Origin: Flammula alnicola | Taxonomy: Eukaryota; Basidiomycota; Agaricomycetes; Agaricales; Strophariaceae | NCBI GenBank assembly: GCA_015499995.1 | Contig: JADNRV010000175.1 | Location: 1 to 64,000 of the forward strand | Direction of reading: 5' to 3' | Length of the DNA stretch: 64,000 bases | Shown here: positions 1-8,640 of the stretch, piece by piece | Position numbering within the stretch: position 1 is the first letter of the stretch | How the letters are laid out: each line of letters starts with the position of its first letter | The notes under the pieces: model-generated | Databases searched by the model: none | What the model saw: only the letters and a program-made list of their open reading frames with translations | What the model was told of the DNA's origin: nothing | Position numbers and translations under genes: made by a program

Positions 1-69
1 CAACTTCAACTCCGGCCTGCTCAAGGCGGAAGGCAAGACCCTGGACTTCACCAATCCAAGCTTGCATTG
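1..69 (-). pseudogene. copia Gag, continuation beyond the Ty3 insertion
   Basis: Read on the minus strand, these bases continue the gag frame of 7818-8207 for about 22 codons to the window edge. They encode a stretch resembling IGEVQGLAFRLEQAG, the conserved part of copia Gag that follows the interrupted segment. The fit in frame and content confirms that 70-7817 is an insertion with a CATTG duplication. Confidence 0.8.
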
Positions 70-596
70 TGTTACGGTCGTAGCGAAGTGTTACTAAAGA
101 TAGATACGATCTATATTTAGTGAACGACTACACGACCGTGAAGTCAAGTTTCAGTGTTTCAGAATACGTTCAGAATGCCGCTAGCGGTATTGTCTGAAGT
201 AGAGCTTAGATGTTTCAAGGTCCAGAGTAGTCAGGTTAGATTCTCAAGATCAAGCTGGAGAAGCTATCTACTACAAGTGTCTGGTTTTATAGTACTTAGG
301 TATAGGGCATTGTTCCGAACGAGGAACAATGGTACGAAGAAAGAAGCATTGTTCCGAAAGAGGAACAATGGCAAAGAAGAGGAATAGAACGTATCCAAGC
401 AGACGATATAAGTACAATGGAAACCGTATCGGGAACAATGGAGGAAGCACACATTGTTAGAGAAGTAACAATGTAGAAAAGAGAGAATGTCTGTTTTAAG
501 GAAGCCAAGGTCGTAGTAACGTGAGTACTACATAGAGAATGTTCGAGAATATCAAAGAAGGTACGAGCGGTGAAATGAAAATGGGTGGTCGTAACA
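70..596 (-). repeat. 3' LTR of the Ty3 element
   Basis: 527 bp, TG...CA, matching 7291-7817 throughout as far as I can compare by eye, including three pairs of shadow ORFs with the same predicted products. On the element's strand this is the downstream LTR, where transcription should terminate. It contains the palindrome set at 308-473. The short ORFs inside it are not genes. Confidence 0.95.
308..473. repeat. Repeated ATTGTTCC/GGAACAAT palindromes in the LTR
   Basis: Three inverted-repeat units: 308-331 and 347-370 (arms CATTGTTCC and GGAACAATG, 6-nt spacers), and 452-473 (arms CATTGTT and AACAATG, 8-nt spacer), plus a lone half site GGGAACAATG at 431-440. The same set recurs in the other LTR at +7221. 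Palindromes of this size in an LTR could bind a dimeric transcription factor or fold in RNA. No function is shown. Confidence 0.75.
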
Positions 597-608
597 TTAC
601 CCCCGTTC
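597..608 (-). other. Polypurine tract candidate of the Ty3 element
   Basis: On the minus strand, GAACGGGGGTAA lies immediately upstream of the 3' LTR. A G-rich purine run here is where plus-strand DNA synthesis is primed in LTR retrotransposons. It is short and has one T near its end, so the exact primer is inferred from position. Confidence 0.6.
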
Positions 609-654
609 TAGGCAACGACGCCTCGTCGTTGAGATCCCCAATAGCGTCCTGTAG

Positions 655-1500
655 TCAATTTCCGTAAGGTTCTCCTGTCGTGTTTGCAGTTCCTTCAGGG
701 TCCATGTCGTCCTCGTATCCGTCTAGTGTTGGTGATGCCCGGTTATCGTAATCTGAACGTGGTCGAACGCGTTGGCGGCTTGGACAGTCTTTGAGATAAT
801 GGTGCGGCTGTAGTCGTCCGCAACCGGAACAGAGGTAAGTAGGGCACGAAAGTGCCCAATGGCCATGCTGCCCGCAGTTATTACATTCGTTTCGTCGGCT
901 TCGGTCGTAGGCGGAGGTCGACGCTCTTGGTGGGCCGGTCGAGGTCGAGCCGGACGCTGTCGATGGCGTGGTCGTGGGGAATGGGTACGGGGAGGAAGTT
1001 CGGCCTCCTCCGGGATGGACGGGAGGTGGGCTGTTTCGTGCTGGTCGGGGGTACCGCAGAGTGGGTCGTTGGGTTCTCGGGGACGCTCCGTCGAGGTGGA
1101 TGGGGTTGTCAAGTGAAGATCCGGGGGACTGGTGTCTGGTTCTGTGAGCAGTTCGCGGGCGTGCGGTAGGTGCAAACGTTCTGCTTGCCGATCTAGCTCG
1201 ATGTCTATGGTACTCGGTGCGGGTTTCTTGGGTTCTGAGTTCGAGGTCGCCTCGCATGGCGAAATGGAAAATGTTGGACTGGGTCGTTTGGAGGACTCGT
1301 ATGTCCTCTTCTAGTCGTCGTATGGTTCGTTGGACCTCGTGGAATGTGTCGAGCATGGCGCGCTCAACATTCCGTCCTTCATGAGCCCGCATGATAGAGG
1401 CGTAGTATAGGTCATTCGTCACGAGCTCGATGAATTCGAGCTGAGTCAGAGGGGGGAGAGCGTTAGAGGTAGAATTCGTAGTGTTCGAGTTGGTTGCCAT
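655..1500 (-). CDS. Ty3 extra ORF 2: protein with two zinc knuckles, downstream of pol
   Basis: From the first ATG at 1500 the product is about 281 aa; the frame is open 15 codons further up to a TTG at 1545. The N-terminal third contains a likely amphipathic or coiled-coil stretch (around ERAMLDTFHEVQRTIRRLEE). The middle is Ser/Pro/Thr/Arg-rich and probably disordered. The C-terminal part carries CNNCGQHGHWALSC, a canonical CX2CX4HX4C zinc knuckle, then CSGCGRLQPHHYLKDC, a CX2CX6HX4C variant. Such knuckles usually bind nucleic acid, as in Gag nucleocapsid. The ORF overlaps the end of the preceding ORF by 38 nt in the +1 frame and ends about 58 nt before the 3' LTR. Ty3 chromoviruses usually end after pol, so this is an accessory gene. 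It could act in RNA packaging or be a captured host protein. Confidence 0.75.
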   Translation of the reverse strand: MATNSNTTNSTSNALPPLTQLEFIELVTNDLYYASIMRAHEGRNVERAMLDTFHEVQRTIRRLEEDIRVLQTTQSNIFHFAMRGDLELRTQETRTEYHRHRARSASRTFAPTARPRTAHRTRHQSPGSSLDNPIHLDGASPRTQRPTLRYPRPARNSPPPVHPGGGRTSSPYPFPTTTPSTASGSTSTGPPRASTSAYDRSRRNECNNCGQHGHWALSCPTYLCSGCGRLQPHHYLKDCPSRQRVRPRSDYDNRASPTLDGYEDDMDPEGTANTTGEPYGN

Positions 1501-1960
1501 CGTCGTCGTGTCGTAAGTGGTAGGGGATCGTCTTGAAGGTGGCAATCCGGAATGTTCTTGTTGGGGAAGTGAGGACGGTTTTCAGGTGCTTGTATTTAAG
1601 GAGGTTGGCGAAGGGTAGGAGGTAGTTGGTGGAGAGTCGTTCACATTCGATCTGGGTCGTGGAGCTTTTTCGAAGCAGAGTCGAGTCGCCAAGAATAAGC
1701 TCACATTCTTCCAATCTTTCCCAATCCCCTCTCTTCCGGGCTTCTTCTCGTTCTAGTTCTTTCCTTATCGTCCAATCGTTTATGTCGTCAAACGAGAGTA
1801 GGTGTAGACCGTCGAGGTCTTCCAAGTTCGGTATTCCCTTAATTAGAAGGCCTTGTTCTCGATTTATCACGATCGGCCTCATGTCGGTATCGTCGTTTTG
1901 GTTATTTTTAGCCTTGAAACAAGAGGAAAAGGTGGCAAAGAGGGTTCGGAGGGCGTTCAT
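1463..1960 (-). CDS. Ty3 extra ORF 1: unknown 165-aa protein directly after pol
   Basis: Begins with ATG five nucleotides after the pol stop codon, so it is tightly packed behind pol on the same strand, and ends inside the zinc-knuckle ORF. I do not recognise a domain. It has a short hydrophobic N-terminus with two Cys-like positions (MNALRTLFATFSSCFKAK), an acidic middle (residues 40-70) and a charged, probably helical block (RKELEREEARKRGDWERLEE). There is no clear signal peptide or membrane-spanning segment, so it does not look like an envelope. The size, open frame and spacing argue that it is coding. It may be made by re-initiation after pol or from a spliced RNA. Confidence 0.65.
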   Translation of the reverse strand: MNALRTLFATFSSCFKAKNNQNDDTDMRPIVINREQGLLIKGIPNLEDLDGLHLLSFDDINDWTIRKELEREEARKRGDWERLEECELILGDSTLLRKSSTTQIECERLSTNYLLPFANLLKYKHLKTVLTSPTRTFRIATFKTIPYHLRHDDDGNQLEHYEFYL

Positions 1961-1965
1961 GGTGT

Positions 1966-4900
1966 TTAGAGTGGAGGAGAAAGTGGGAGTTTATGGCGAC
2001 GCTGGTAGTCGTTCAGCGTTTCCAAGGAGTGTTCGAACGACGTCGAGGGTTCCCACGAGTCATCCGAGTCTGGTCGACCCTTCCAGTGAATCAAGTAGAG
2101 CGGTTTTCCTCGCATTTTCTTGTGGGCTATAATAGCTTCGAGTTCCCATTCTTCTTCTCCATCGATAAGGTCAGGAGGGGGGAAAGTAAAGTTCGGTCCG
2201 TGGGCTTCGGTTTCTTTGAATGGTGTAAGAAGAGCGGCGTGGAATATGTCGTGAATCTTCCAAGTCCGCGGTAATTTCAGTCTGTAGTTTATGGGGCCAG
2301 TCTGTTCTAGAATTTCAAATGGTCCATGTCGCTTTGGGGCTATCTTCTTAGTCTGATATGTGGTCTTCAGGTTTTTTGCTTCGAGCCAGACCTTCTGACC
2401 TTTCTTGAAGGGGATTATGCCTCCTTTAGATCGCTCTATCATTCGGCGTCTTGCGAGTTCATGGGCTGCTAATGCTTCTTCTCTATCTCTGGTGAGTTGT
2501 TTGAGATGGGCTTCGACTTCTGGAAAGTTCGTTTTTTCGAAGGAAGTGGGAATGGTTCTAGGTGCGATGCCATTCATGAGTTCGAAAGAGGTTCTGGTCC
2601 TTTCCGCGTGTCTTCGGTCATTTAGTGTGAATTCCAAGGTTGCCGTTGCATCGCTCCAGTCTTCTGGGTGTTGAGAACAATAGATTGAGAGATATGCTTC
2701 GATTTCTTGGTTGAAGCGCTCTGTTGAGCCATCAGATTGGGGGTGGTATGCTGATGAAAGGGATTGTTTAATGCCCATAAGCTTCAGATATTCCTGAAAT
2801 CCCTTCGCATTGAAGCGTGGGTCTCGATCAGAAATCTCTTCATCTGGTAGTCCATAGCGTTTGTAAACATTGTTCCAGAGGAGTCGTCGAATTTCGTCCG
2901 AATTTGAGGTTTTTGTAGTAGGGATGATAATTACCCCCTTCGTATGTCCGTAGTCCACGACGGACAGTATACTATCAAAGCCTTTACTGATCGGCAGATC
3001 AGTTATTAGGTCATAAGAGATTTTGGCGAAGGGGCGCAGCGTTTTGGCGCCTTCAATTGCCATTAGTATTGGCTTCGTCGGCCGTCGGTTTATCTTGAAT
3101 TGTTGACAGGATGCACATCCAGAGACATATTCTTTTATGAATCGTCTCAGTCCTGGCCACCAGTAGTATTCTCGTACTTTATTGAAAGTTTCCAGTTCTC
3201 CTGGGTGGCCTGCGGTGTCGCTATCGTGGTGTCGTTTTACTATTTCTCGTCGCAGTTCTATGTTGTTTGGAATATAATTCCGTCCTTTATAGAAGAGGAG
3301 GGTGTTCCCGTTCGCTGTTTCTGTTGTCCAATCCTCCATGTTCCGTCGTAATTCTGTTGGGCCTTCTTCCAGCAGCAATTTGATTGCTTCGGCTGCTTCG
3401 ATATCAAGATTGTCAGATTCTGCAATCCTTTTCTGTAGTTCGAGATCGATCAGGTTGACGAAGAGGTTGTCCGGGAGCATGGTTATGTCTTCGTTGTCAT
3501 TTTCATCTATGATCATGTCAGGGCGTCTGGAAAGAGCATCTGACTGTATCATTTTTGATCCTGCTTGGTGTATGAGTTCCAGGTCGAATTCTGACAAATA
3601 AAGGTGCATCCTCATTTGGCGTCTATTCAGGTTTCGGGGTTGTCGATAGTACGTCAAATTCTTGTGATCCGAATAGACGCGTGTGGTAAATGGTGATCCG
3701 TAAATGTAATGACGCCATTCCTCCAGGGCCCGTTTGATCGCCAAGAGTTCTCGATCGTAGATCTCGTAGTTGCGCTCAGCCGGAGTGAAGCTCTTTGAGA
3801 TGAAGGATACAGGATGTCGGTTGCCATTGGAGTCAAGTTGCGTGAGGACAGCTCCAGTTGCATACTTTGATGCGTCGCATTCAATCTGGAAGGATCGTGT
3901 CTGGTCTGGCATCATCAAAACTGGTTCTTCTGTGAATTTCTTTTTCAGGGTGTCAAACGCTTCTTGCGCTTCTGGCGTCCATTCGAATGTCAGACGATCT
4001 TTCTTCAGGAGCATGTTCATGGCTTGGGCGATTTCAGAGTAGCTCCGAATAAACCGTCGATAGAAGTTTCCGAATCCTAAGAAACTCCTTACTTGCTTGA
4101 CGGTTGTTGGGACAGGCCATTCTGATAGTCCCTTGAGCTTTGCCGGGTCCATCCTTACTTGTCCGTGCCCAATGATGAACCCTAGATATGCTGTTTCTGG
4201 TACGAAGAATTCGCATTTTTCGGGTTTCAAGTAAAGGTCATTTTCCCTGAGTCTTTGAAGAACTTTGCGAGTGCGATCTTCAAGCTCTTCAATGGTGTCG
4301 GCGAAGATCAAAATGTCGTCCATATATACAATCAGCCACAGGAGGAGGAGCATGTCTTTGAAGGTCGAGTCCATCATGGCTTGGAAGGTTGCTGGGGAGT
4401 TACACATTCCGAAGAACATGACCAATGGTTCATAGAGCCCTCGATTGGTTGTGAAAGCAGCCTTCCAGATGTCTTCTTTTGCGATCCTAACGTTGTTGTA
4501 ACCCCAGCGGACGTCTAATTTGGTAAAATATTTTGCTCCTTTGATCTTATCCATGAGTTCTTGGATGAGGGGAAGTGGGTATTTATTCTTGATCGTCCAT
4601 TCGTTTAAGAGTCGGTAGTCTTGGCAAGGTCGAAGTTTCCCATCTTTCTTTTCGACAAAGAAGAATGGAGAAGCCATGGAGGATTTCGATGGTCGGATAT
4701 ACCCTTTGTCGAGGTTATCCTTCAGGAATTCATCCAGTTTGATGTTTTCCGTGGGGTTTAGTGGATATGTCTTTGGTTTGAATTTCGTATTCAAGAATTC
4801 TTCGAAGCCTGGTTTGGTGTCAATATGGTGGTCCCAGGGTCGAGATTCTGGGAAACGATCCGCCACCTTTTGGTCGAATAGGTCCAAATAGTCATGAAGA

Positions 4901-5805
4901 GAGAGAGGGATCATTTCTTCAAGGGACTTTTTTGGTTTTTCTGCTTCGACCTCTTGGGCGAGGGTTTGGGACGTCGTGTGTTTTGCATTTATCCATATGT
5001 CCCTGGTTTCTTCATCAAATCCATGTTCCATGTATGCCAATAGAAGGTCATCGTCGTATTCCTCTTCCATTTCCAAGAAGGCCATGTCATAGCCTTCGAG
5101 GTTATCGTCCAAAGTATCCGGGTCCGGGGTGGGTTCCATTGCTTCATTGAAAGCTAGAGGGAGATCCGCTACCGATATGGGAGTAGACTCCTCACATGGC
5201 AAACTCATGTCCAATTCGGATTGTGTCGACTTGATTAAGTCGAGAGGGAGGTCCAGTTCTTGTGGTTCTGCCTGGTCTGCTGGTTTGGGTCTCGCTAGTC
5301 TTGACAAGGCTTTCTTAAAAAACCTTTTGATTAGCGAGCCACGAGTGATACCCATGACTGCTTTTCGCCAGGTTAGGGTGCCTTTTCGCCAGTTTACATC
5401 CGGGTCATTTTTTCTGAACCATGGCAGACCAAGGATGATTTTTTGTCTTCCTAGTCCTGTGATCATGAAGATTGTCCGTTCTGTTCGTCCGTTTACCGTG
5501 AGATCCATTTCGACATAGTGGGTAATGGATCCCTTTTTGTTCAGGGTTCCATCTACATTTTTCACTGGGATGGGTTTATCGAGTTTTTTGAGTTTCAGAC
5601 CGTTATTCTGAGCATGGTTGTGATCCATGAAGATTCCACCTGCTCCAGTGTCAAGGAGGGCGGAGGTTTCAACGATTCTCTTATTCTGATTTTCACTCGC
5701 GAGTGAAACAGGAATGTGCATGGATTGTTTCTCTACACGGGCTACTAATACAGAATGTAAAGAGAGAATGGGCGAGGCATACGTTGGGATGAATCGCCGT
5801 CTCAA
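1966..5805 (-). CDS. pol: Ty3 Pol polyprotein: protease, RT, RNase H, integrase, chromodomain
   Basis: An open frame of 1279 codons. Domains in order: aspartic protease with DTGAGG at about 52; reverse transcriptase with YMDD at about 494-497; RNase H beginning near 640 (IECDAS); integrase zinc finger HHCC (RHHDSDTAGHPGE about 857, CASCQQF about 897); integrase core with catalytic Asp in SYDLITDLP and SDRDPRF and Glu in DGSTERFNQ; and a chromodomain in the last 65 residues (IHWKGRPDSDDSWEPS). The frame has no ATG at its left limit: its first codon is TTG at 5805, overlapping the gag stop, and the first Met is residue 29. Expression is probably by -1 frameshifting from gag. All catalytic motifs appear intact. 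Confidence 0.95.
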   Translation of the reverse strand: MRRRFIPTYASPILSLHSVLVARVEKQSMHIPVSLASENQNKRIVETSALLDTGAGGIFMDHNHAQNNGLKLKKLDKPIPVKNVDGTLNKKGSITHYVEMDLTVNGRTERTIFMITGLGRQKIILGLPWFRKNDPDVNWRKGTLTWRKAVMGITRGSLIKRFFKKALSRLARPKPADQAEPQELDLPLDLIKSTQSELDMSLPCEESTPISVADLPLAFNEAMEPTPDPDTLDDNLEGYDMAFLEMEEEYDDDLLLAYMEHGFDEETRDIWINAKHTTSQTLAQEVEAEKPKKSLEEMIPLSLHDYLDLFDQKVADRFPESRPWDHHIDTKPGFEEFLNTKFKPKTYPLNPTENIKLDEFLKDNLDKGYIRPSKSSMASPFFFVEKKDGKLRPCQDYRLLNEWTIKNKYPLPLIQELMDKIKGAKYFTKLDVRWGYNNVRIAKEDIWKAAFTTNRGLYEPLVMFFGMCNSPATFQAMMDSTFKDMLLLLWLIVYMDDILIFADTIEELEDRTRKVLQRLRENDLYLKPEKCEFFVPETAYLGFIIGHGQVRMDPAKLKGLSEWPVPTTVKQVRSFLGFGNFYRRFIRSYSEIAQAMNMLLKKDRLTFEWTPEAQEAFDTLKKKFTEEPVLMMPDQTRSFQIECDASKYATGAVLTQLDSNGNRHPVSFISKSFTPAERNYEIYDRELLAIKRALEEWRHYIYGSPFTTRVYSDHKNLTYYRQPRNLNRRQMRMHLYLSEFDLELIHQAGSKMIQSDALSRRPDMIIDENDNEDITMLPDNLFVNLIDLELQKRIAESDNLDIEAAEAIKLLLEEGPTELRRNMEDWTTETANGNTLLFYKGRNYIPNNIELRREIVKRHHDSDTAGHPGELETFNKVREYYWWPGLRRFIKEYVSGCASCQQFKINRRPTKPILMAIEGAKTLRPFAKISYDLITDLPISKGFDSILSVVDYGHTKGVIIIPTTKTSNSDEIRRLLWNNVYKRYGLPDEEISDRDPRFNAKGFQEYLKLMGIKQSLSSAYHPQSDGSTERFNQEIEAYLSIYCSQHPEDWSDATATLEFTLNDRRHAERTRTSFELMNGIAPRTIPTSFEKTNFPEVEAHLKQLTRDREEALAAHELARRRMIERSKGGIIPFKKGQKVWLEAKNLKTTYQTKKIAPKRHGPFEILEQTGPINYRLKLPRTWKIHDIFHAALLTPFKETEAHGPNFTFPPPDLIDGEEEWELEAIIAHKKMRGKPLYLIHWKGRPDSDDSWEPSTSFEHSLETLNDYQRRHKLPLSPPL

Positions 5806-6857
5806 AAATCCTTCAACTCTTTGTCCTCCTTTGTGTCCTCTTTGTCATAGTCGGCCAATTCTTTCAACTCGTCCTGGCTAAACTGCGCTGTCAAGGCGCG
5901 GATTTGGTTGTATGCCTCTCTGGTAGAGGGCTTTCGGCTTGTGGATCTACCCCTGTCGTAGGATTTGTTGTACCCGGGGGTTTGTTTGCCTTTCTTTTTT
6001 GGGCAATCACGGGATATGTGTCCATTCTGTTTGCAGAAAAAGCAAGCTCCTCGGCGCATAAGGTCGTTGCGCTCATCTACTGTCATCGCATCTACGTCCA
6101 TCGCATTTGGGTCATGGGTTGGTGCAGGGGCTTGGTAGCGGGGTATGTAAGTGTTCCTTCTCCAGGGTTTGTCTGCTTTCTTTGTTTGGGCTTGTGGTTG
6201 CCCTTCTTTGCGGGTACTGAACTTCTTCAAGAAGCGATTGAAGTTGTTGTCCAGTTTTACCGCTTTATCGTACCATTCTGTCATGGTCTCGGGGGTGTTT
6301 TCGCTCTTTAGAATACTAGCCAGGAGTCCTTGGTTTAGACAGTCTTGGTAGTAGTCGATTTGGGCGACATCGCCCGTGATCCCTGTCTTTGCGAGGAGGA
6401 TCTTGAATTTCGCATTGAGTTCGTCCGCAGATAGTTTTCCTTGTCTCAGCCTTTTGAGCTGGTCTAAGGAGTCCCCTTTTTCATCAATTGGAGTGAAGGC
6501 CTTGGCCAATTCCTTTGTGAAGTTCGTCCAGCTCCCAAAGAGCAGGGTTCCGGCTACAGTCCGGTCTTCGATCCAGGCTTGTCTCCATGCTGCTGCATCT
6601 TTTTCCGAGAGGAAAGACAAGGCATAGGAGATTTTCTTCTTATCCGTGTCATAGGTGTCATCATTGACCCCAAGGTACACGGTAAGTGAATGCTGGAAAG
6701 TTTTGAACTTGCTTCGGGTTCCGTCAAATGCGGCAGGGGGGTTAATGCGTAATTCCTTTATAGAGGAGTTCCCAAGCCTTTCATGCAAGGGTGGCACAGG
6801 GGCAAATGCTGGATTTGGTCGGGAGGGTCGTTCTTCGGATTGGGATCGAGATGGCAT
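5802..6857 (-). CDS. gag: Ty3 Gag: capsid and zinc-knuckle nucleocapsid
   Basis: 351 aa from ATG 6857 to TGA 5802. The central part matches the retrotransposon Gag layout (INPPAAFDGTRSKFKTFQHS, then a helical capsid region). A CX2CX4HX4C knuckle, CFFCKQNGHISRDC, lies near residues 270-283, followed by a basic tail. Gag assembles the virus-like particle and binds genomic RNA. The same frame is open for about 76 more codons upstream, to a TGA at 7086-7088, with acidic protein-like content but no ATG, so a longer product from a non-AUG start is conceivable. The 3' end overlaps pol at a run of five T. Confidence 0.9.
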   Translation of the reverse strand: MPSRSQSEERPSRPNPAFAPVPPLHERLGNSSIKELRINPPAAFDGTRSKFKTFQHSLTVYLGVNDDTYDTDKKKISYALSFLSEKDAAAWRQAWIEDRTVAGTLLFGSWTNFTKELAKAFTPIDEKGDSLDQLKRLRQGKLSADELNAKFKILLAKTGITGDVAQIDYYQDCLNQGLLASILKSENTPETMTEWYDKAVKLDNNFNRFLKKFSTRKEGQPQAQTKKADKPWRRNTYIPRYQAPAPTHDPNAMDVDAMTVDERNDLMRRGACFFCKQNGHISRDCPKKKGKQTPGYNKSYDRGRSTSRKPSTREAYNQIRALTAQFSQDELKELADYDKEDTKEDKELKDF

Positions 6858-7290
6858 CTCGTAGTCTCGTTCGGGTTCAGTTGTATCGACGAAGTGCGGG
6901 TCCAGGTCTTCGAGTGCCTGAGTGACTTGTTCGATGGCTGGGTCGTTCGTAGTGATTGGTGGGATCGAGACGTCCAGTGTGGACCCTTGTATTGTTTCAG
7001 GGGTTTCGTTCGGGGTAGAATCGGAGTATTCCGATGTTGTGGTCCGGGGAGTTAAAGACGCTATGCTGTTGACTTCCGGTGCCGATCAGGATCTTTCACC
7101 TTGTACGGCGGTCGCTCGGGGTTTTCTTGTTTGAGTAAATTCTCAACGTCGTCTTGAATTGAGATTTAAAGGTTTATGCCTTTATCTTGAGGATCCAGAT
7201 GAGCTTCAGGGGTTCGGTTTCGGGTTTCGTGGGTTCGGGGTGCGCCTAGCTGAATAGAAGGTGCAGGGTGGTTTAACGAGCTTGATCTTT
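6858..7290 (-). other. Ty3 leader between 5' LTR and gag
   Basis: About 430 nt on the element's strand, where the primer-binding site and packaging signal are expected. The bases just inside the LTR read AAAGATCAAGCTCG on the minus strand. I cannot match this to a particular tRNA 3' end, so the primer (tRNA or self-priming) is undetermined. The part up to about 7085 is open in the gag frame. Confidence 0.5.
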
Positions 7291-7817
7291 TGTTACGGTC
7301 GTAGCGAAGTGTTACTAAAGATAGATACGATCTATATTTAGTGAACGACTACACGACCGTGAAGTCAAGTTTCAGTGTTTCAGAATACGTTCAGAATGCC
7401 GCTAGCGGTATTGTCTGAAGTAGAGCTTAGATGTTTCAAGGTCCAGAGTAGTCAGGTTAGATTCTCAAGATCAAGCTGGAGAAGCTATCTACTACAAGTG
7501 TCTGGTTTTATAGTACTTAGGTATAGGGCATTGTTCCGAACGAGGAACAATGGTACGAAGAAAGAAGCATTGTTCCGAAAGAGGAACAATGGCAAAGAAG
7601 AGGAATAGAACGTATCCAAGCAGACGATATAAGTACAATGGAAACCGTATCGGGAACAATGGAGGAAGCACACATTGTTAGAGAAGTAACAATGTAGAAA
7701 AGAGAGAATGTCTGTTTTAAGGAAGCCAAGGTCGTAGTAACGTGAGTACTACATAGAGAATGTTCGAGAATATCAAAGAAGGTACGAGCGGTGAAATGAA
7801 AATGGGTGGTCGTAACA
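7291..7817 (-). repeat. 5' LTR of the Ty3 element
   Basis: 527 bp, TG...CA, matching 70-596. On the element's strand it is the upstream LTR and should hold the promoter. It carries the same palindromes as the other LTR. The flanking CATTG (7818-7822) matches 65-69. Confidence 0.95.
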
Positions 7818-8207
7818 CATTGCCTGCGTCTTCGTTTTCTTCATCGTAAGGAATTTCCGTCGTAAAGCGAGGCTTGTGGCAAATCCGGCGGCCCGGTGAA
7901 CACTCTCCAGAGTGACCCAGATATCGTGCGGGTCGGTCGAACGCATACAATGGGCCAATTGACCATCCTCGACTCGAAGGACAATCTCAGCACGAGCTTC
8001 ACTCATCTTCGTTGTATCCCTTCTCTTCTTCTTCGTCTCGAATTCCTTCTTGATTTCGTCAGCTGACTTTCCATTGCCATCCACCTTGATGTCGATCATG
8101 GTCCAAAGGCCTGCGCGGATGAGCACGGCTTCCATTCGTAAAGCCCATTCAGCATAGTTAGTGTCGTTGAGGCGACTGAAGCGTGGGGCAGAAACCTCGG
8201 AAGTCAT
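7818..8207 (-). pseudogene. copia Gag, N-terminal part, interrupted by the Ty3 insertion
   Basis: Starts at ATG 8207 (MTSEVSAPRFSRLND), chosen over an open frame 14 codons upstream because the family motif follows directly. LNDTNYAEWALRMEAVLIRA and the region around DPHDIWVTLESVH are typical of copia Gag (DUF4219/UBN2-like), the particle protein. The frame is open for about 128 codons to the Ty3 boundary, where the LTR adds foreign residues and a stop. No zinc knuckle is visible because that part would lie left of the window. Confidence 0.85.
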
Positions 8208-8413
8208 TGTAAGCAGGGAAATGATGAGTCGACGTCGGAAAAGGGCCAAGGCAAGAATGAGGGATCTTCAGTTCTTCTGCAGTGGGTATCGGTACTGCGG
8301 CCGCCTTCCGCAGTTTATAGGTACTGCCACCTGCCGTCAAGGAGAAATATGTAGGAGCGAGAGTGATGTGTGTGCGAAGAGAGACTCAAGGTTGAGAGTA
8401 TAATGCTCGATTG

Positions 8414-8640
8414 TGTTGAAATAACCGTGTCCGCGTCGGTTACTCGGGATGTGAGTAGGGACCCTCGCAATCGAGCGAGGGCTTCGTCTCTAATTTACAC
8501 TAGCTATATACAATTTACATAGCAGTAATGACGAGCCCACGTGGTAGAAACTAATGTGAAATAGACGAAGAACATGCGAGGCTAAGCCAAGCATACACCA
8601 ACGTCGCATGAACCTTTTGCGTGCGCTCAATATTCCAACA
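8414..8640 (-). repeat. 5' LTR of the copia element
   Basis: Bounded on the plus strand by TGTTGAAATA and TATTCCAACA, which are inverted copies matching at 9 of 10 positions. It lies about 200 bp upstream of the copia gag start, the expected place for a 5' LTR. The partner LTR and the far target duplication are outside the window, so the limits rest on the end sequences alone. I did not identify the primer-binding site at 8413 and below. Confidence 0.7.

Larger units (their letters stand above)
65..7822 (-). mobile_element. Complete Ty3 chromovirus (LTR retrotransposon) with 5-bp target duplication
   Basis: A full-length Ty3-type element at 70-7817 on the minus strand. It is bounded by two 527-bp LTRs (70-596 and 7291-7817), both TG...CA with 7-bp ends TGTTACG/CGTAACA. 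The target duplication CATTG is at 65-69 and 7818-7822. Order on the minus strand: LTR, leader (7290-6858), gag, pol, an unknown ORF, a zinc-knuckle ORF, a polypurine tract and LTR. The pol ends in a chromodomain, so it is a chromovirus; known chromodomains steer integration toward particular chromatin. All main ORFs are open and the LTR copies show no difference I can find, so the insertion is recent and may be active. Its target was the gag of a copia element. Confidence 0.95.
1..8640 (-). mobile_element. Ty1/copia-type retrotransposon, 5' part, split by a nested Ty3 element
   Basis: The outer element of a nest. On the minus strand a 227-bp LTR (8414-8640) is followed by a gag ORF opening at 8207. 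The gag stops at a Ty3 insertion at 7817 and resumes at 69-1, running off the left edge. The coding frame is continuous once the Ty3 element and one copy of its 5-bp target duplication are removed, which proves the nesting. Protease, integrase, RT and the 3' LTR must lie left of the window. The copia assignment rests on the gag sequence and on LTR ends resembling TGTTGGAATA...TTCAACA, not on a visible polymerase. The element can no longer make an intact Gag. Confidence 0.8.

Noticed and set aside
154..508. Short ORFs inside the Ty3 LTRs (also 7375-7729)
   Set aside because: They occur in both LTR copies because the LTRs are duplicates; on both strands, with repeated motifs created by the palindromes rather than protein structure.
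8158..8403. Frames between the copia LTR and gag on both strands
   Set aside because: They fall in the copia leader and antisense to gag; no independent support.
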